A stretch of DNA of 64,000 bases from Alcaligenes faecalis (GCF_005311025.1 NZ_CP031747.1:1054001-1118000), one strand, 5' to 3'. Positions 27,744 to 37,106 are shown, numbered from the stretch's first letter. Program-made: numbers and translations. The notes: generated by a model not told the origin, from the letters alone.

Positions 27744-29456
27744 ATGCTAAAAAAACATAGATCAAAAGCAGTGACCGAGGGCGTGACTCGCACCCCACAC
27801 CGAGCCTTTCTGCGTGCAACAGGCCTGGACGATGATGATCTGGACCGTTCGATGGTCGCCATCATTGGAACCGCCGGAGACAACACACCCTGTTCCAAAT
27901 CGCTGGGCCCACAAGCAGACAGCGTTCGCCTGGGTGTAGCCCAAGGTGGTGGCGTACCCGTCATGATGAACACGATTTCCGTGTCCGATGGCACCTCCAT
28001 GAACCACGCTGGCATGCGCATGAGCCTGGTCTCGCGCGAGATGATTGCCGACAGCATGGAAATAGCCGTGCGTGGCCATGCCTATGACGCTTTGGTCGGT
28101 TTGGGCGGTTGCGACAAGACGCTGCCCGGCACCCTGATGGCCATGGCGCGCCTCAATGTCCCTTCGGTTTTCATTTACGGTGGCTCCATGTTGCCGGGCT
28201 ACTCGCCCGATGGCACTGAAAACACGGTGCTGACTGCCATTGAGGGTGTGGGTCGTTATCAGACTGGGGCGATTTCCCTGGAGCAACTGCACGGCATTGA
28301 GCGCACCTGTGCCATGACCGCGGGCTCCTGTCCGGGTCAGTTCACCGCCAATACCATGGGTATGGTGGCAGAGGCTTTGGGCATGTCCTTCCTGGGTTCG
28401 TCGACCACCCCGGCGGTTTACAGCCAGCGGCACGCACTGGCTCGCCGAGCTGGTCGCCGCGTGATGGAGATTCTGGAAAACGGTGGTCCTTTGCCGCGTG
28501 ATCTCATCACCCGCAAGAGTCTGGAAAATGCCGCAGCGGCTGTTGCAGCGACTGGCGGTTCGACCAACGTGGCCTTGCATATCCCTGCCATTGCGCACGA
28601 AGTGGGCATTCGTTTCACCATGGACGATCTGGCCGAAGTGTTCAACCGCACGCCGCTGATTGCCGACCTGCAGCCTGGCGGCCGTTATCTGGCTCGCGAT
28701 CTGGACGTGATTGGCGGGGTGCCTGTAGTGCTCAAGGCACTGTTGAAAAGCGGCCACCTGCACGGCGATGTATTGACCATTACCGGCGAAACCTTGGCCG
28801 AAGCCCTGGAGAGCTTCCCCGATGTGGATGGCCGTATCGTGCGTAGCAGCGATCAGCCCATTCACGCGTCGGGCGGCCTGGTCGTGCTCAAGGGCAATCT
28901 GTGCCCCGATGGTGCCTTGCTGAAGATTGCTGGTTTGAAGTCTCTGGTTTTTGAAGGCCGTGCTCGCGTCTTTGAAACCGAGGAAGATTGCATGGCCGTG
29001 GTGTCCAAGCAGGCCTACGAGACTGGCGACGTGCTGATCATCCGCAACGAAGGGCCCAAAGGCGGCCCCGGCATGCGCGAGATGTTAAGCGTTACCGCCG
29101 CTATTTACGGCCATGGCAATGGCGAGAAAGTGGCACTGCTGACCGATGGCCGTTTCTCCGGCGCGACACGCGGCATGTGTATCGGCTATGCCAGCCCCGA
29201 AGCGGCAGCCGGTGGGAACATCGGCTTGGTGCGCGACGGCGACCGTATCACCATCGATGCCACGCAAAGCAGCATGCAGCTGCATGTGTCCGACGAGGAG
29301 CTGGCTGCACGCAGAGAGCAATGGAAACCCTTCGTACGAGATCGTTTGGCTGGCGCGCTGGAGAAGTACGCACGCCTGGTTGGACCGACCAATGAGGGGG
29401 CAGTGACTCACTCGGGTGCTGCCGAGTGGCCGCAAGAGCAGCTTGAGGACGTATAA
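27744..29456 (+). CDS. IlvD/Edd-family dehydratase (sugar-acid type likely)
   Basis: A 570-residue Fe-S dehydratase. The cluster cysteines are C50 ([10 protein letters not shown]), C123 (GGCDKTLPG) and C196 ([15 protein letters not shown]); the Mg/substrate region and C-terminal [15 protein letters not shown] are intact. IlvD acts in valine/isoleucine synthesis; many relatives dehydrate aldonic acids to 2-keto-3-deoxy acids. Its place behind a GntR gene and ahead of sugar-acid-type dehydrogenases and a TRAP transporter argues for the catabolic group rather than the biosynthetic IlvD. The substrate could be a tetronate or pentonate; sequence alone does not say. Confidence 0.88.
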   Translation: MLKKHRSKAVTEGVTRTPHRAFLRATGLDDDDLDRSMVAIIGTAGDNTPCSKSLGPQADSVRLGVAQGGGVPVMMNTISVSDGTSMNHAGMRMSLVSREMIADSMEIAVRGHAYDALVGLGGCDKTLPGTLMAMARLNVPSVFIYGGSMLPGYSPDGTENTVLTAIEGVGRYQTGAISLEQLHGIERTCAMTAGSCPGQFTANTMGMVAEALGMSFLGSSTTPAVYSQRHALARRAGRRVMEILENGGPLPRDLITRKSLENAAAAVAATGGSTNVALHIPAIAHEVGIRFTMDDLAEVFNRTPLIADLQPGGRYLARDLDVIGGVPVVLKALLKSGHLHGDVLTITGETLAEALESFPDVDGRIVRSSDQPIHASGGLVVLKGNLCPDGALLKIAGLKSLVFEGRARVFETEEDCMAVVSKQAYETGDVLIIRNEGPKGGPGMREMLSVTAAIYGHGNGEKVALLTDGRFSGATRGMCIGYASPEAAAGGNIGLVRDGDRITIDATQSSMQLHVSDEELAARREQWKPFVRDRLAGALEKYARLVGPTNEGAVTHSGAAEWPQEQLEDV

Positions 29457-29457
29457 G

Positions 29458-30354
29458 ATGAAACTCGGTTTTTGCGGTTTGGGATTGATGGGTGCTGCCA
29501 TGGTGCAGCGCCTGCTGAAAGCGGGTCACGAGGTCAAAGTCTGGAATCGCTCCAGGGAAAAGGCCGAGCCGCTGGCAGCGCTCGGCGCGCAGATTGTGGG
29601 CACGCCACGTGAAGCGGCTGAAGGCACCGACGGCGTCTTGTTATGTCTGTTTGATGCCAAGGCTGCCGAGGCCGTGGTGTTTGGCGCGGACGGGATTGCT
29701 CAGGCAGCGGGCCTTAAATGGCTGGTGGATCACTCCAGTATCGACCCCGAGGCCACACGCAAATTGGCCGCTCGTTTGGTGGAGAGCTGCGGCGCTGACT
29801 GGATTGATGCCCCGGTGTCTGGCGGTATTCCCGGCGTGGAGGCCGGTACCCTGGCCATCATGACGGGCGGTAGTGAAACCCATATGGCTGAAGCCGAGGC
29901 CGCCATGCGCGCCTATGCCGGCAATATTACGCATATGGGGCCTTCCGGTACCGGGCAGGCGACCAAGCTGTGCAACCAGGCCATCGTGGCGACCTCGATT
30001 GCGGCGTTGGCCGAAGCCATTGGCTTTGCCCAGCGCAATAACATCAATGTGGACAAGCTGGCCCCGGCGCTGGCGGGCGGCTGGGCGGACTCCAAGCCCT
30101 TGCAGATCTTTGCCCCGCGCATGATAGAAGCCCAGGCGCAAAGCATCGGTGCGCTCTCGACCATGCTCAAGGATATCGACACCTTGATCGCCAATGCTCA
30201 ACAAAGCGGCGCGCCTATGCCGGTTGCGGCCAGCGTGCAGCAAATGTTGCGCGTGGCAAGCGCCATGGGTTTGGGTCAGGCCGAAGTGTCTGCCTTGGTC
30301 AGCGTTGTGCTGCCTGAGCAGCGTGACGCCTTCCTTCGCCAGATAGACGCATAA
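29458..30354 (+). CDS. 3-hydroxyisobutyrate dehydrogenase-family NAD(P) oxidoreductase
   Basis: A 298-residue beta-hydroxyacid dehydrogenase: GLGLMG (7-12) in the nucleotide site, the substrate loop DAPVSGGIPGVEAGTL, and the catalytic lysine in GPSGTGQATKLCNQ. The family includes tartronate-semialdehyde reductase, L-threonate dehydrogenase (LtnD) and 3-hydroxyisobutyrate dehydrogenase. The start ATG is two bases after the dehydratase TAA. With Hyi- and DenD-like genes following, an LtnD-like or tartronate-semialdehyde-type role is plausible. Confidence 0.88.
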   Translation: MKLGFCGLGLMGAAMVQRLLKAGHEVKVWNRSREKAEPLAALGAQIVGTPREAAEGTDGVLLCLFDAKAAEAVVFGADGIAQAAGLKWLVDHSSIDPEATRKLAARLVESCGADWIDAPVSGGIPGVEAGTLAIMTGGSETHMAEAEAAMRAYAGNITHMGPSGTGQATKLCNQAIVATSIAALAEAIGFAQRNNINVDKLAPALAGGWADSKPLQIFAPRMIEAQAQSIGALSTMLKDIDTLIANAQQSGAPMPVAASVQQMLRVASAMGLGQAEVSALVSVVLPEQRDAFLRQIDA

Positions 30355-30367
30355 GACAGGCGGCCCC

Positions 30368-31198
30368 ATGCAACTATCCGCTAATCTCAGCTGGTTGTAT
30401 CGGCATCTGGACTGGAGCGAACGTTTCGAGGCTGCAGCGGCTGACGGTTTTCAGGGCGTCGAGATTTTACTGCCCTATGACTATGCACCCGACTGGTACG
30501 CCAGTCAGTTGCAAGCCGCCAAGCTGGAACTGACACTGATCAATACGCCGATAGGCGAGGGGCAGGGCCGTTTGGGCTGGGCAGCCATTCCCGGCGCACA
30601 GGCGCAGTTTCAGGAAGCCTTTGATCGCGCCCGTGCTGTGGCACAGGCTACCGGCTGCCGCCGTATTCATGTGATGGCGGGTGACGTCAGCCCTTTTGCA
30701 CAGCAAGACTGTCGGGCCGCACTGCTCAGTAATCTGGAACAGGCTTTGGCCCTGGCTGAAGCGGATGATCTGGTGCTGACGCTGGAGGCGCTCAACCGCA
30801 GCGATATGGCCGGGTACTTCTATTATTTGCCCGAGCAGGTCATTGAGGTGCTCCAGCATTTCAACTCCCCGCGCCTGCGTCTGCAGTTTGATTACTACCA
30901 CTGCGTCAAAGAAAGTCTGGATGTCCCGTCCAGCGTGGCAGTCTGTGCTCCCTGGATTGGCTATGTGCAGATCGCGGGTGCCGATGGTCGCTACGAGCCT
31001 GATCTTGCACAGCATGATTTGCTGGCAGGCGTAGCCGCTTTGCCCGCCTTGGCTTACGACAGCTGGCTGGGTTGCGAGTATCAGCCTCGCGGCTTGCCTT
31101 CAGAAGGTTTGGCTTGGTGCCAGCCCTTGCGTGATCGTGGTGTGCTGGCTGCGACACGTCAGCGTGATGCTGCTTGCATGCAGGCTGCCGGGAGATAA
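30368..31198 (+). CDS. Hydroxypyruvate isomerase-family TIM-barrel protein (OtnI-like)
   Basis: A 276-residue AP-endonuclease-2-type TIM barrel of the Hyi family. Features include the start MQLSANLSWLYRHLDWSERF, metal-site glutamates in TLEALNRSDMAGYF and the C-terminal GCEYQP, and LRLQFDYYHCVKES. Known members interconvert hydroxypyruvate and tartronate semialdehyde, or 2-oxo-tetronates (OtnI). The operon partners favour one of these two. AGGCGG precedes the ATG. Confidence 0.87.
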   Translation: MQLSANLSWLYRHLDWSERFEAAAADGFQGVEILLPYDYAPDWYASQLQAAKLELTLINTPIGEGQGRLGWAAIPGAQAQFQEAFDRARAVAQATGCRRIHVMAGDVSPFAQQDCRAALLSNLEQALALAEADDLVLTLEALNRSDMAGYFYYLPEQVIEVLQHFNSPRLRLQFDYYHCVKESLDVPSSVAVCAPWIGYVQIAGADGRYEPDLAQHDLLAGVAALPALAYDSWLGCEYQPRGLPSEGLAWCQPLRDRGVLAATRQRDAACMQAAGR

Positions 31199-31201
31199 GC
31201 C

Positions 31202-32149
31202 ATGAAGCACGTCTTGATTACCGGCGCCAACGGCTACATCGGTCAAGCGCTTGCTCGTGCGGCGGCCAAACTGCTTGCGGCCAATGAGATTCAAAGCCTG
31301 ACGCTGACGGATTTGGCTTTTGAAGAGCAAGGCTATCCCCACCTGCCTGGACTGCGTTGCATTAGTGGTGACTTGTCCGATAAAGCCGTGCTGGGGGCGG
31401 TGCTAACGCCAGCACCCGACACGGTTTTCCATCTGGCCTCGGTGACCAGCCGGCTGGCTGAAGAGAATTTTGCACGGGGTTTGCGCGTCAATATAGACGG
31501 CACGATAGGCTTGTTTGAGCATCTGCGACAGCAAGGCCAGTGTCCCGTTGTGGTGTATGCCAGCAGTATCGGTGTCTTTGGTACGCCACTGCCCCAGCAG
31601 GTGGATGACAACACGCCCGTCGCACCCACTTTAAGTTACGGAACGCAGAAGCGGATGGTGGAACTGCTGCTTGCCGATTACAGCCGCCGGGGTTTTCTGG
31701 ATGGCCGCTCGGTTCGTTTGCCTACTGTGGTTGCTCGCCCCATGACTGCTGAAACGGCCTTGTCTTCATTTGCCAGCTCTTTGATCCATGCCTTGGCTGC
31801 TGGAAGCACTTACGAGTGCCCCATCGGCCCCCAAGGCTGGATCTGGCTGCTTTCTTTGCCCGCCTGTGTGCGGCACCTTCTGACAACAGCGAGCCTGGAA
31901 GCCGCTCGCTTGCCCGCTGGTCGGGTGTGGAATCTTCCCGCCCAGCGTCTTCAGGTGGCAGACCTGGTACAGGCTGCCAAATCCCGCTATGGCCGGGGGG
32001 CCGATGCGGGATTGAGCTTTCAGTCCAACCCTCAGTTTGACCAGCAGTTTGCCCAGTGGCCGCCTTTGACAACGGCAATCGCCACGCAGTTGGGTATGCA
32101 TCATGACGGCGATGCCGAAACCTTGATTGAGCAGGCCCTTGTCTCCTGA
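31202..32149 (+). CDS. NAD-dependent epimerase/dehydratase-fold dehydrogenase (DenD-like)
   Basis: A 315-residue extended SDR: TGANGYIG (7-14), a Y-x-x-x-K catalytic pair in SYGTQKRMVE, with VVYASSIGVFG supplying the serine. It resembles D-erythronate dehydrogenase (DenD), including SVRLPTVVARP and a C-terminal region with FAQWPPLTTAIATQLG placed like the WP.RFD.ARALALG region of that family. Start two bases after the previous stop, with GGGAG upstream. It would oxidise C2 of a tetronate or similar acid. Confidence 0.84.
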   Translation: MKHVLITGANGYIGQALARAAAKLLAANEIQSLTLTDLAFEEQGYPHLPGLRCISGDLSDKAVLGAVLTPAPDTVFHLASVTSRLAEENFARGLRVNIDGTIGLFEHLRQQGQCPVVVYASSIGVFGTPLPQQVDDNTPVAPTLSYGTQKRMVELLLADYSRRGFLDGRSVRLPTVVARPMTAETALSSFASSLIHALAAGSTYECPIGPQGWIWLLSLPACVRHLLTTASLEAARLPAGRVWNLPAQRLQVADLVQAAKSRYGRGADAGLSFQSNPQFDQQFAQWPPLTTAIATQLGMHHDGDAETLIEQALVS

Positions 32150-32202
32150 CGGGCCTGGCTAACTATACCTATAACGAACTACCACCAAAAAAGGATTTCC
32201 CC

Positions 32203-33243
32203 ATGAAGAACCGATGGATTTCTCGCCTGTTGGGTATGGCCTTAACCAGCCTGGCAGTGGCAGCTGGTCCCGCAAAAGCGGACAAGCCTGTGGAGCTGAC
32301 TTTCTCTGCCTGGATTCCGCAAACGCATGTGCTGGTGGCGAACTTCATGAAGCCCTGGGCCAAAGAGGTGGAGCAGGCCACTGAAGGGCGCGTCAAGATC
32401 AACTTTCTGACCAAGGCCGTGACCAACCCGGTAGGGCACCTGGATGCGGTACGCAATGGGATTGTGGATCTGGCCTTTATTTCCTACTCCTATTACCCCG
32501 GCAATTTTGATTTGATGAAGTTTGCCATGCTGCCGTTCTCGGGCAATAGCGCCGAGTCTACTTCGCTGGCGGCCTGGGACATTTATAGCAAGTACCTGCA
32601 AGATGCCAAAGAGCATCGCGGTATCAAATTGCTAGGCATTTATGGACACGGCCCAGGCAGCGTCTACACCACTGACAAGCAGGTACAGAACATTGCCGAC
32701 TTCGAGGGCCTGAAGCTGCGCATTGGTGGTGGCATGCAGGCCGACTTGTCCAAGGCCCTGAAGGTGAACGCGGTTGTGAAGCCAGCCTCCGAATCGTATG
32801 AGCTGCTGAGCACCGGCGTGGTGGACGGCGTGCTGTTCCCGCCCGAGTCCGTGGCCTCTTTCCGCCTGGATACGGTGGTCAAGCACGCCACGGTTTTTCC
32901 CGGTGGCCTCTATGCGGATCTGCACGGCATCATCATGAACCCGAGCGCCTTTGATCGTTTGTCTGAAAAAGACCGCGAGATTCTGATGAGCCTGTCCGGT
33001 GAGCATATTGCTCGCCTGGGCGGCAAGGCCTGGGGTGATGCAGACGTGGCCGCCATGAAGATCCTGGAAGAGCACAAGGTGCAGTTTCATCCTGCCAGCG
33101 ATGAGCTGATTGCCGCCGTCAAAGAGCGCACAGCGTCCTTCGAGCAGGCATGGCTGGATGCCGCCAAGGCCAAGGGCATAGACGGGCCTGCTGTACTGGC
33201 CGAGTTCCGTGCCGACCTGAAGCAGCGGGAAAGCGCGAATTGA
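32203..33243 (+). CDS. dctP: TRAP transporter substrate-binding protein
   Basis: A 346-residue periplasmic binding protein of the DctP family. A cleavable signal peptide (about 1-26, ending PAKA) is followed by VELTFSAWIPQTHVLVANFM and the central GLKLRIGGGMQADLSKAL segment, which in this family holds the arginine that binds the ligand carboxylate. AAGGA precedes the ATG. With the next two genes it forms a tripartite, Na+-driven importer for an organic or sugar acid, presumably the substrate of the enzymes upstream. Confidence 0.92.
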   Translation: MKNRWISRLLGMALTSLAVAAGPAKADKPVELTFSAWIPQTHVLVANFMKPWAKEVEQATEGRVKINFLTKAVTNPVGHLDAVRNGIVDLAFISYSYYPGNFDLMKFAMLPFSGNSAESTSLAAWDIYSKYLQDAKEHRGIKLLGIYGHGPGSVYTTDKQVQNIADFEGLKLRIGGGMQADLSKALKVNAVVKPASESYELLSTGVVDGVLFPPESVASFRLDTVVKHATVFPGGLYADLHGIIMNPSAFDRLSEKDREILMSLSGEHIARLGGKAWGDADVAAMKILEEHKVQFHPASDELIAAVKERTASFEQAWLDAAKAKGIDGPAVLAEFRADLKQRESAN

Positions 33244-33311
33244 TCAGTACACGCAGACTGTCTTGAACCTGCTGTGCGCCTCGTGCGCCAGCAGTCCCGG
33301 AGCTACAAAGC

Positions 33312-33815
33312 ATGAACTCCATTCTCTCTTTATTAAGAGCGGGTCTTCGACGTTTGACCGAGTTATGCATGGTCTCGCTGGCCTTGCTGACTCTGGCTGA
33401 TGTATTAGGGCGCTACATTTTCAACGTATCGGTCATGGGGGCGGTAGAGCTGACCGAAATATTGATGGTAGGTGTCATTTTCTGCGGCATCGTGTTTGCC
33501 ACCATGGAGCGCGAACACGTTGTTGTTGATTTAGTGCCTATTCCTGGTGGGGAGAAGGGTGTCCGTGTCGTCCATGTCACCAGCCACCTGCTGGCCGCTG
33601 GAATCAGTGCCTTGCTGGCCATGGTCAGCTGGACACAAGCCGAGTCGGCGGCCGAATACCTGGATCAGACCACTTTGCTGGGGCTGCCATTGGCTCCAGT
33701 TGTTTATTTCATGAGCATCATGCTGTTCGTCAACACCATCGTGGAGCTGGCTCAGCTTCGCCGGGATCTGAACGCAGACACCGCCCATCTGGAAGAAGAG
33801 GCACAGAATGACTGA
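33312..33815 (+). CDS. dctQ: TRAP transporter small permease
   Basis: A 167-residue membrane protein with four hydrophobic segments, the size and layout of DctQ. VVFCGIVFATMEREHVVVDL-like sequence (FCGIVFATMEREHVVVDLV) is the family hallmark. It overlaps the large permease gene by eight bases, so the two are translationally linked. GGAG lies upstream of the ATG. Confidence 0.9.
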   Translation: MNSILSLLRAGLRRLTELCMVSLALLTLADVLGRYIFNVSVMGAVELTEILMVGVIFCGIVFATMEREHVVVDLVPIPGGEKGVRVVHVTSHLLAAGISALLAMVSWTQAESAAEYLDQTTLLGLPLAPVVYFMSIMLFVNTIVELAQLRRDLNADTAHLEEEAQND

Positions 33816-35100
33816 AGCACTGATTGGCTTTGCAGCCATGCTCCTCTTGATCTTCCTGCGGGTGCCGGTGGCGTTTTCCATGGCCCTGGTGGGCTTTATT
33901 GGCGTTGGCATCATGCGCAATTGGCCTTCTGCCTATGCCATGACCGGCGCAGTCGTGCGTGAAAGCGGTTTTCAGTATTTGCTGTCCGTACTGCCGCTGT
34001 TCATCTTGATGGGTAATTTCATTACTCAAGCCAAGTTGTCCAAAGAACTGTATGCGGCGGCGTATGCCTTCCTGGGCCATCGTAAAGGTGGTTTGGCCAT
34101 GTCTACGGTGGTGGCCTGTGGTGGCTTTGGTGCCGTGTGTGGCTCCAGCCTGGCAACAGCGGCCACCATGTCCAAGGTGGCTTATCCGGAAATGCGCAGA
34201 CTGGGCTATAGCCGTGCGCTGGCTTCCGGTTCCATCGCTGCCGGTGGCACGCTGGGCATTCTGATTCCGCCCTCTATTGTCATGGTGGTCTATGCCATCT
34301 TGACCGAGCAGAGCATAGGCAAGATGTTTGCTGCCGGTATTTCGCCGGGCCTGCTGGCCATTATTTTCTATCTTCTGGCGGTGCGCTGGACGATCTGGCG
34401 TGACCCCAATGCGGGCCCTCCCGGCGAGCGCATGAGCTGGAAAGAGCGTTTGCTTGCGTTGCGCGATGTCTGGGGCGTGCTGGTGCTGTTCATCATCGTC
34501 ATGGGCGGTATTTACGGCGGGATCTTCAGTTCTACCGAAGCGGCGGGGATTGGTGCGTGTGGTGCCTTCCTGTTCGCGCTGTTGCGTGGCCGTTTGACCT
34601 GGCAAGTGCTTTCCAACGTGCTGGTCGAGTCGGCGCGTACCACGGGGATGCTGTTCATGGTGCTGATCGGAGCCTTGCTGTTTTCCAGCTTCATCAACTT
34701 CACCTCCATGCCTGGCGATTTGCAGGATTGGGTGCAACAGTTCGATATGAGCCCGATCGTGGTGATTCTGCTGATTTGCGCGATTTACATCGTGCTGGGC
34801 AGTGTGTTGGAAAGTATGTCCATGGTCTTGCTGACCGTGCCTATTTTCTACCCCTTGGTGCAGCACCTGGGCTTTGACCTGATCTGGTTCGGCATCATCG
34901 TGGTGGTGGTTACGGAAATCAGCTTCATCACCCCGCCCGTGGGCATGAACGTGATGGTCCTGAAAAGCCTGCTGCCCGACGTGAAGATGAGCACGCTGTA
35001 TCGGGGTGTGATTCCCTTCGTGGTAGCCGACGTTTTCCGCCTGGCGGTGCTTTTGGCCTTCCCGGCCATCTCGCTGCTTTTGCCCAAATACCTTGGATAA
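33808..35100 (+). CDS. dctM: TRAP transporter large permease
   Basis: A 430-residue DctM protein with about 12 membrane segments. Typical family sequences are visible: VLPLFILMGNFITQAKLSKE, GFGAVCGSSLATAATMSKVA, SIAAGGTLGILIPPSIVMVV and EISFITPPVGMNVMVLKS. These include the two re-entrant hairpin loops that form the Na+/substrate site. It is encoded directly after dctQ, and a NIPSNAP gene follows 15 bp later. Confidence 0.93.
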   Translation: MTEALIGFAAMLLLIFLRVPVAFSMALVGFIGVGIMRNWPSAYAMTGAVVRESGFQYLLSVLPLFILMGNFITQAKLSKELYAAAYAFLGHRKGGLAMSTVVACGGFGAVCGSSLATAATMSKVAYPEMRRLGYSRALASGSIAAGGTLGILIPPSIVMVVYAILTEQSIGKMFAAGISPGLLAIIFYLLAVRWTIWRDPNAGPPGERMSWKERLLALRDVWGVLVLFIIVMGGIYGGIFSSTEAAGIGACGAFLFALLRGRLTWQVLSNVLVESARTTGMLFMVLIGALLFSSFINFTSMPGDLQDWVQQFDMSPIVVILLICAIYIVLGSVLESMSMVLLTVPIFYPLVQHLGFDLIWFGIIVVVVTEISFITPPVGMNVMVLKSLLPDVKMSTLYRGVIPFVVADVFRLAVLLAFPAISLLLPKYLG

Positions 35101-35115
35101 AAACGGATTCGCAAT

Positions 35116-35442
35116 ATGATTATCGACCAAAGAACCTACACCATCCCCACCGGCCTGCTGCGCGATTTCCTGTCCTTGTACGCGACGGAAGGACGTGCCA
35201 TACAGATCGAACATCTGGGCCCCTGCCACGGCTACTACACCACGGAAGTGGGCGAGTTGAATCAGGTGGTGCACCTGTGGGCATACGAAGATATGGCTGA
35301 CCGAGAGGCCCGTCGTAATGCCTTGGAGGCTGACCCCCGCTGGTTGGCCTATCGCCGTAAAGCCGCCGCTGCGGGGCATGTCATACGCCAGAGCAATGCA
35401 CTGTTGAAACAAGTCGATTTCGACGTTTTTACGAGCGAATGA
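35116..35442 (+). CDS. NIPSNAP family protein
   Basis: A 108-residue protein with the NIPSNAP ferredoxin-like fold: MIIDQRTYTIPTGLLRDFLS at the start, then GYYTTEVGELNQVVHLWAYE and a C-terminal helix/strand ending VDFDVF. Function is poorly defined; bacterial members often sit in catabolic operons and may be small enzymes or ligand-binding proteins. Its stop overlaps the next start (ATGA), so it is part of the same operon. Confidence 0.85.
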   Translation: MIIDQRTYTIPTGLLRDFLSLYATEGRAIQIEHLGPCHGYYTTEVGELNQVVHLWAYEDMADREARRNALEADPRWLAYRRKAAAAGHVIRQSNALLKQVDFDVFTSE

Positions 35443-36392
35443 TGACCATGAGCCAGAAAATTCTTCAAGCCTGCCCCTTGCCACCACCGCTGGCGGGCAA
35501 ACTGCCCGCCTTGTGCCCGGTCGAAACCCTGAGCGATGCGCCTGATCAAGCGGCGTTCTTGCGTGAGCACGGAGCTGAATTCACGGTGCTGATCACCACC
35601 GGAACGCAGGGCGCAGACAAGGCACTGATTGATGCCTTGCCAAACCTGAAAGCGATTTGTAGCTTGGGCGTTGGCTACGATGCCATCGACCTGGATGCCG
35701 TCCGTGCGCGTGGGGTGATGCTGAGCAATACGCCGGATGTTCTAAACGATTGCGTGGCCGACTTGGCCATGGGCTTGCTAATCGATACGGTGCGGGGCAT
35801 TTCTGCTTCTGACCGTCACGTTAGGCGTGGTGACTGGCCGCGTGTCGGCCCCACCATGCCAAGCACGCGGGTCAGCGGCAAGCGTCTGGGCATGTTGGGC
35901 ATGGGCCGAGTCGGACAGGTGATTGCACGTCGCGCGATCGGCTTTGACATGGAGATCCGCTATCACACACGTAGCGCCAAACCTGAGTTGCCTTGGCAGC
36001 ACGAGCCTTCGCTGCTGGCCTTGGCGCAATGGTGCGATTTCCTCATCGTGGCATGCCCCGGCAGCCCGGAAACCTACCACCTGGTGTCCGCCGAGGTCTT
36101 GAACGCTCTTGGGCCCCACAGCTACCTTATCAACGTCGCCCGTGGTTCTGTCGTGGATGAAAAAGCCCTGGTCGCCGCTCTTGAAAACGGCCAATTGGCA
36201 GGAGCAGGGCTCGATGTGTTCGAGAACGAACCTGAAGTGCCAACTGAATTGCTGAGCAATGATCGGGTCGTAGTATTACCCCATGTAGGGAGCGCGACCC
36301 GTGAAACCCGAGCGGCCATGTGTGAGCTGGTGTTGAAGAATGTGGAGCGCTTCGTCAAGGAAGGGGGGCTGGTGACGCCGGTGAGGCTATAA
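35439..36392 (+). CDS. D-2-hydroxyacid dehydrogenase (GhrB/hydroxypyruvate reductase-like)
   Basis: A 317-residue NAD(P)-dependent dehydrogenase. The nucleotide site is LGMGRVGQVIARRA, and the catalytic Arg-Glu-His are in NVARGSVVDE, FENEPE and LPHVGSATRE. It resembles glyoxylate/hydroxypyruvate reductases. The gene overlaps the NIPSNAP stop by four bases (ATGA); ATG codons at 35442 and 35448 are alternatives. As the last operon gene it would reduce a 2-keto acid such as hydroxypyruvate to D-glycerate, feeding central metabolism. Confidence 0.9.
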   Translation: MMTMSQKILQACPLPPPLAGKLPALCPVETLSDAPDQAAFLREHGAEFTVLITTGTQGADKALIDALPNLKAICSLGVGYDAIDLDAVRARGVMLSNTPDVLNDCVADLAMGLLIDTVRGISASDRHVRRGDWPRVGPTMPSTRVSGKRLGMLGMGRVGQVIARRAIGFDMEIRYHTRSAKPELPWQHEPSLLALAQWCDFLIVACPGSPETYHLVSAEVLNALGPHSYLINVARGSVVDEKALVAALENGQLAGAGLDVFENEPEVPTELLSNDRVVVLPHVGSATRETRAAMCELVLKNVERFVKEGGLVTPVRL

Positions 36393-36524
36393 GGTGGGGC
36401 GGCGGGCTGGCGGCCTTATGTCGTCCGGCAGATTTGGCCCAATGTCTTGTATCCTCTATCGAGTAAGGCGTTCGACGCCCGCTTAAATCAGCGGCGAGAA
36501 ATTTACTCTTTGGAGGTATGGCTT

Positions 36525-36923
36525 GTGAGAGGAAGCTGTCTTTGCCAAGGCGTGGTCTTTGATATCACCGGCTCCATTACGGATCTGCTCTATTGCCATT
36601 GCCGTATGTGTCGCAAGTCTCATGGTTCTGCGTTCAGGGCGCGGGGCAAGGTAAAGACTAAAGACTTTCATTGGCTTCGCGGGCAGGAGCTGTTGCGCTT
36701 TTATGAGTCCTCGCCAGGGGAACACCGTGGCTTTTGTTCTCGGTGTGGATCAAATATTTTGACCAAGTTTGATCAGAAGCCGGGGGAGCTAGGCTTGGCG
36801 CTAGGTGTATTGGATGATGACCCTGGTGCGCGTCCGACATGCCATGTGTTCGTAGGTTCGAAAGCATCTTGGCATGAGATTACTGATGATCTGTCTCAGT
36901 ACGAAGCATTCCCGCCAGAGTAA
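36525..36923 (+). CDS. GFA family (CENP-V/GFA domain) zinc protein
   Basis: A 132-residue small zinc protein: C5 and C7 (GSCLCQGV), C24, C26 and C29 (LLYCHCRMCRKSHG) and a second pair in GFCSRCGSNI, the pattern of glutathione-dependent formaldehyde-activating-like proteins. A GTG start at 36525 is chosen because GGAGG at 36512-36516 is eight bases upstream, whereas an in-frame ATG at 36447 has no ribosome site or similarity before residue 1. Monocistronic and followed by a strong terminator. The reaction is unknown. Confidence 0.85.
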   Translation: MRGSCLCQGVVFDITGSITDLLYCHCRMCRKSHGSAFRARGKVKTKDFHWLRGQELLRFYESSPGEHRGFCSRCGSNILTKFDQKPGELGLALGVLDDDPGARPTCHVFVGSKASWHEITDDLSQYEAFPPE

Positions 36924-36944
36924 AGGCAAGATTCCGACAGCAGA

Positions 36945-36986
36945 AAAACAAAACGCCAAGCTTTCAAAAGCTTGGCGTTTTGTTTT
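36945..36986. terminator. Bidirectional terminator between GFA gene and tRNA-Thr
   Basis: Two perfect 20-bp arms (36945-36964 and 36967-36986, core AAAACGCCAAGCTTT) end in T-rich and A-rich tracts. The arms can end both the GFA transcript on the plus strand and the tRNA transcript on the minus strand. Confidence 0.88.
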
Positions 36987-36991
36987 ATTCG

Positions 36992-37067
36992 TGGTGCCGG
37001 CTAAAGGAGTTGAACCCTCGACCTTCGCATTACAAGTGCGCTGCTCTACCAACTGAGCTAAGCCGGC
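36992..37067 (-). tRNA. tRNA-Thr (anticodon TGT)
   Basis: The complement from 37067 folds as a 76-nt tRNA with encoded CCA: acceptor GCCGGCT paired with AGCCGGC, D-arm TTAGCTCAGTTGGTAGAGC, anticodon loop CTTGTAA (anticodon TGT, reading ACA and related threonine codons), variable loop, and T-arm GAGGGTTCAACTCC. All arms pair. A good promoter lies just upstream and a 20-bp-stem terminator just downstream. Confidence 0.96.
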
Positions 37068-37076
37068 GAATTGACG

Positions 37077-37106
37077 ATTATAGCCGGGTTTTTCGCCAAG
37101 AAGCAA
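37077..37106 (-). promoter_or_regulatory. Promoter of tRNA-Thr
   Basis: On the complement, TTGCTT (37101-37106) and TATAAT (37077-37082) are separated by 18 bp and end ten bases before the tRNA 5' end. This is a near-consensus sigma-70 promoter. Confidence 0.7.

Noticed and set aside
27744-29456. Biosynthetic dihydroxy-acid dehydratase (ilvD)
   Set aside because: Family membership is clear, but the shorter length and the GntR/TRAP/sugar-acid dehydrogenase context favour a catabolic dehydratase. ilvD cannot be fully excluded.
33730-35487. A 585-codon open frame on the minus strand
   Set aside because: It lies antisense to dctM and its neighbours. The translation is rich in His, Gln and Arg without domains, and dctM on the other strand is unmistakable.
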